From Bifidobacterium breve (GTDB lineage Bacteria; Actinomycetota; Thermoleophilia; Gaiellales; F1-60-MAGs149): 32,371 nucleotides of DNA. The position numbers and the translations under genes are program-made. The notes beneath the pieces are model-generated. The model saw nothing but the letters and a program-made list of their open reading frames with translations, was not told where the DNA came from and searched no databases. The DNA lies in contig CAMAWJ010000005.1 of the NCBI GenBank assembly GCA_945861955.1, positions 1-32,371 of the forward strand, read 5' to 3'. Positions 31,374 through 32,371 of this stretch are shown piece after piece (position 1 is the first letter of the stretch; each line of letters begins with the position of its first letter).

Positions 31374-32371
31374 ATGCCTGCTCTTGCTTGGCTTGACGCG
31401 GTCCCGGGCGAGGCCGCGTTCTATGCAGATGATCTGATGGCGATCCGGGCGGGAGCCAAGCACGATGGTTTCACGTACCTTGGCGAGCCGATCACGCCCG
31501 GCCACAGCGCAGTCCGCAGTCCGTCGCGAGCCATGTTGCTACGCGTCGAGACTGCTGCCGGCGCGGTCGGTTGGGGCGATGCTGTCTCGGTGCAATACGC
31601 GGGCGTCGGTGGCCGCGATGCCCCGGTCGATCCAGCCGTGCTCGGAGTTGAGGTCGATTTTGCGGCGCTGGCTCTGCAGCGTGCGGGGGAGTTCGACTTT
31701 GCTGGTGGGTGTCAGCTGATTGAGGAACTGCGGTTCGACGGTCGCCCGCTCCATACCGCCGTTCGCTATGGCATCAGTCAGGCGCTGCTTAATGCCACTG
31801 CTGCCGAGGCGGGGAGCAGCCCGCTGCGGATTCTTGCGCAGCTTACGGGTCTCACCGAGCCAGAGCTGTTGCCGGTCTATGCGCAGTCCGGTGACGAGCG
31901 CGAGCTAAACGCGGACCGGATGATCCTGCGGGCTGTCGACGTCCTGCCGCATGGCCTGTTCAACTCGCTGGATTCGTTTGGGCACGATGGACAGCGGTTT
32001 CTGGACTACGTGGCGTGGTTGCGTCGACGTGTCGACGAGTTAGGGCCGGCCGGCTATCGCCCGTCTCTACACCTCGACGTCTACGGCATGCTCGGACAGG
32101 TCGTCTCGCTCGACGTCGATCGCATGGCGACGTTCCTCGCTGCCGCGGAGACAGCGGCGGGAGGTCTCGACCTCGCCGTTGAGTCGCCGTGTTACGGCGT
32201 CGACGTCGCTGAGACGGTCGAGCTGCTCGCGCACCTGCGTTCCACGCTGCGTGAGCGCGGTGTCTCTGTCGCGCTGGTTGCGGACGAGTTTTGCAATTCC
32301 GATGCCGACGTGGCGCAGTTTGTCGCTGCCAAAGCCGTCGACCTGCTCCAAATCAAAATGCCCGACCTTGG
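31374..32371 (+). CDS. methylaspartate ammonia-lyase, N-terminal 332 codons (cut by window end)
   Basis: Open from ATG 31374 to the edge with no stop. The translation follows the clostridial enzyme closely: GEAAFYADDLMAIRAGAKHDGFTYLG, GWGDAVSVQYAGVGGRDAP, LHTAVRYGISQALLNA, LPVYAQSGDERELNADRMI, DVLPHGLFN. Residues known for this enolase-superfamily enzyme are all present: H193 (DVLPH), metal ligands D235 (LHLDVYG), E270 (AVESP) and D304 (VADEFCN), and the base K328 (LLQIKMPDL). It reversibly removes ammonia from 3-methylaspartate to give mesaconate, usually after glutamate mutase in glutamate breakdown. The family is about 410 residues, so roughly 80 are missing. GAGG 10 nt upstream and a 3-nt gap after pepF suggest cotranslation. 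Confidence 0.93.
   Translation, partial: MPALAWLDAVPGEAAFYADDLMAIRAGAKHDGFTYLGEPITPGHSAVRSPSRAMLLRVETAAGAVGWGDAVSVQYAGVGGRDAPVDPAVLGVEVDFAALALQRAGEFDFAGGCQLIEELRFDGRPLHTAVRYGISQALLNATAAEAGSSPLRILAQLTGLTEPELLPVYAQSGDERELNADRMILRAVDVLPHGLFNSLDSFGHDGQRFLDYVAWLRRRVDELGPAGYRPSLHLDVYGMLGQVVSLDVDRMATFLAAAETAAGGLDLAVESPCYGVDVAETVELLAHLRSTLRERGVSVALVADEFCNSDADVAQFVAAKAVDLLQIKMPDL

Noticed and set aside
1-32371. CRISPR arrays, tRNA/rRNA genes, IS elements, prophage or toxin-antitoxin modules
   Set aside because: No regularly spaced repeats, cloverleaf-like sequences, transposase motifs or integrase genes were seen on reading both strands.

Overview
The window looks like a chromosomal stretch of a high-GC, Gram-positive-type bacterium, most likely an actinobacterial lineage (possibly a Thermoleophilia/Acidimicrobiia-like uncultured group; this placement is inference from gene content and signals, not a search). 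Pointers are strong GC bias at third codon positions, GTG starts, a single bifunctional Rel, a HIT protein starting with the ERIWAPWR-type N-terminus, an L,D-transpeptidase, and above all many genes whose start codon lies 6-7 nt behind a GTANNNT -10 box, i.e. leaderless transcription as known in Mycobacterium and Deinococcus. Genes are tightly packed, with repeated ATGA/GTGA 4-nt overlaps and convergent genes that almost touch. No rRNA, tRNA, IS element, prophage or CRISPR array is visible, and no gap without a gene exceeds about 170 bp.

Layout. 1-7328: housekeeping and small-enzyme genes. These are the end of an unknown gene, a 34-codon small ORF, rel, a convergent FAD oxidoreductase, a membrane PH-domain protein, the minus-strand run HIT - phosphomannomutase - small GAF-like protein, then a NUDIX hydrolase and a TPR protein. 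7338-14875: one catabolic operon of a BetI-like TetR regulator, a Rieske oxygenase with a glutamate at the inter-subunit bridging position, an unknown 119-aa protein, an NDP-forming acyl-CoA synthetase homologue, an acyl-CoA dehydrogenase and a second NDP-forming synthetase homologue, closed by an intrinsic terminator. 15048-17883: lutABC, lactate oxidation. 17906-18706: L,D-transpeptidase. 18780-20189: a second DadA/PuuB-like FAD oxidoreductase, separated by a perfect 26-bp palindrome from the minus-strand run P450 - signal-less substrate-binding-fold protein - PuuD-like amidotransferase - molybdopterin oxidoreductase (25147 down to 20284). 25221-32371: era, a DUF4015-type secreted/anchored putative glycoside hydrolase, a DeoC-like protein lacking the Schiff-base lysine, a polysaccharide deacetylase, an ADP-sugar-type NUDIX hydrolase, oligoendopeptidase F, and the first 332 codons of a methylaspartate ammonia-lyase cut by the window end.

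Together: the catabolic genes (Rieske, two FAD amine-oxidase-like enzymes, PuuD-like hydrolase, acyl-CoA module, LutABC, methylaspartate ammonia-lyase) suggest growth on small nitrogenous organic acids such as betaines, polyamines and amino acids. The strongest candidate for an undescribed system is the TetR-Rieske-119aa-ACD-ACAD-ACD operon. The most general observation is the leaderless promoter architecture.
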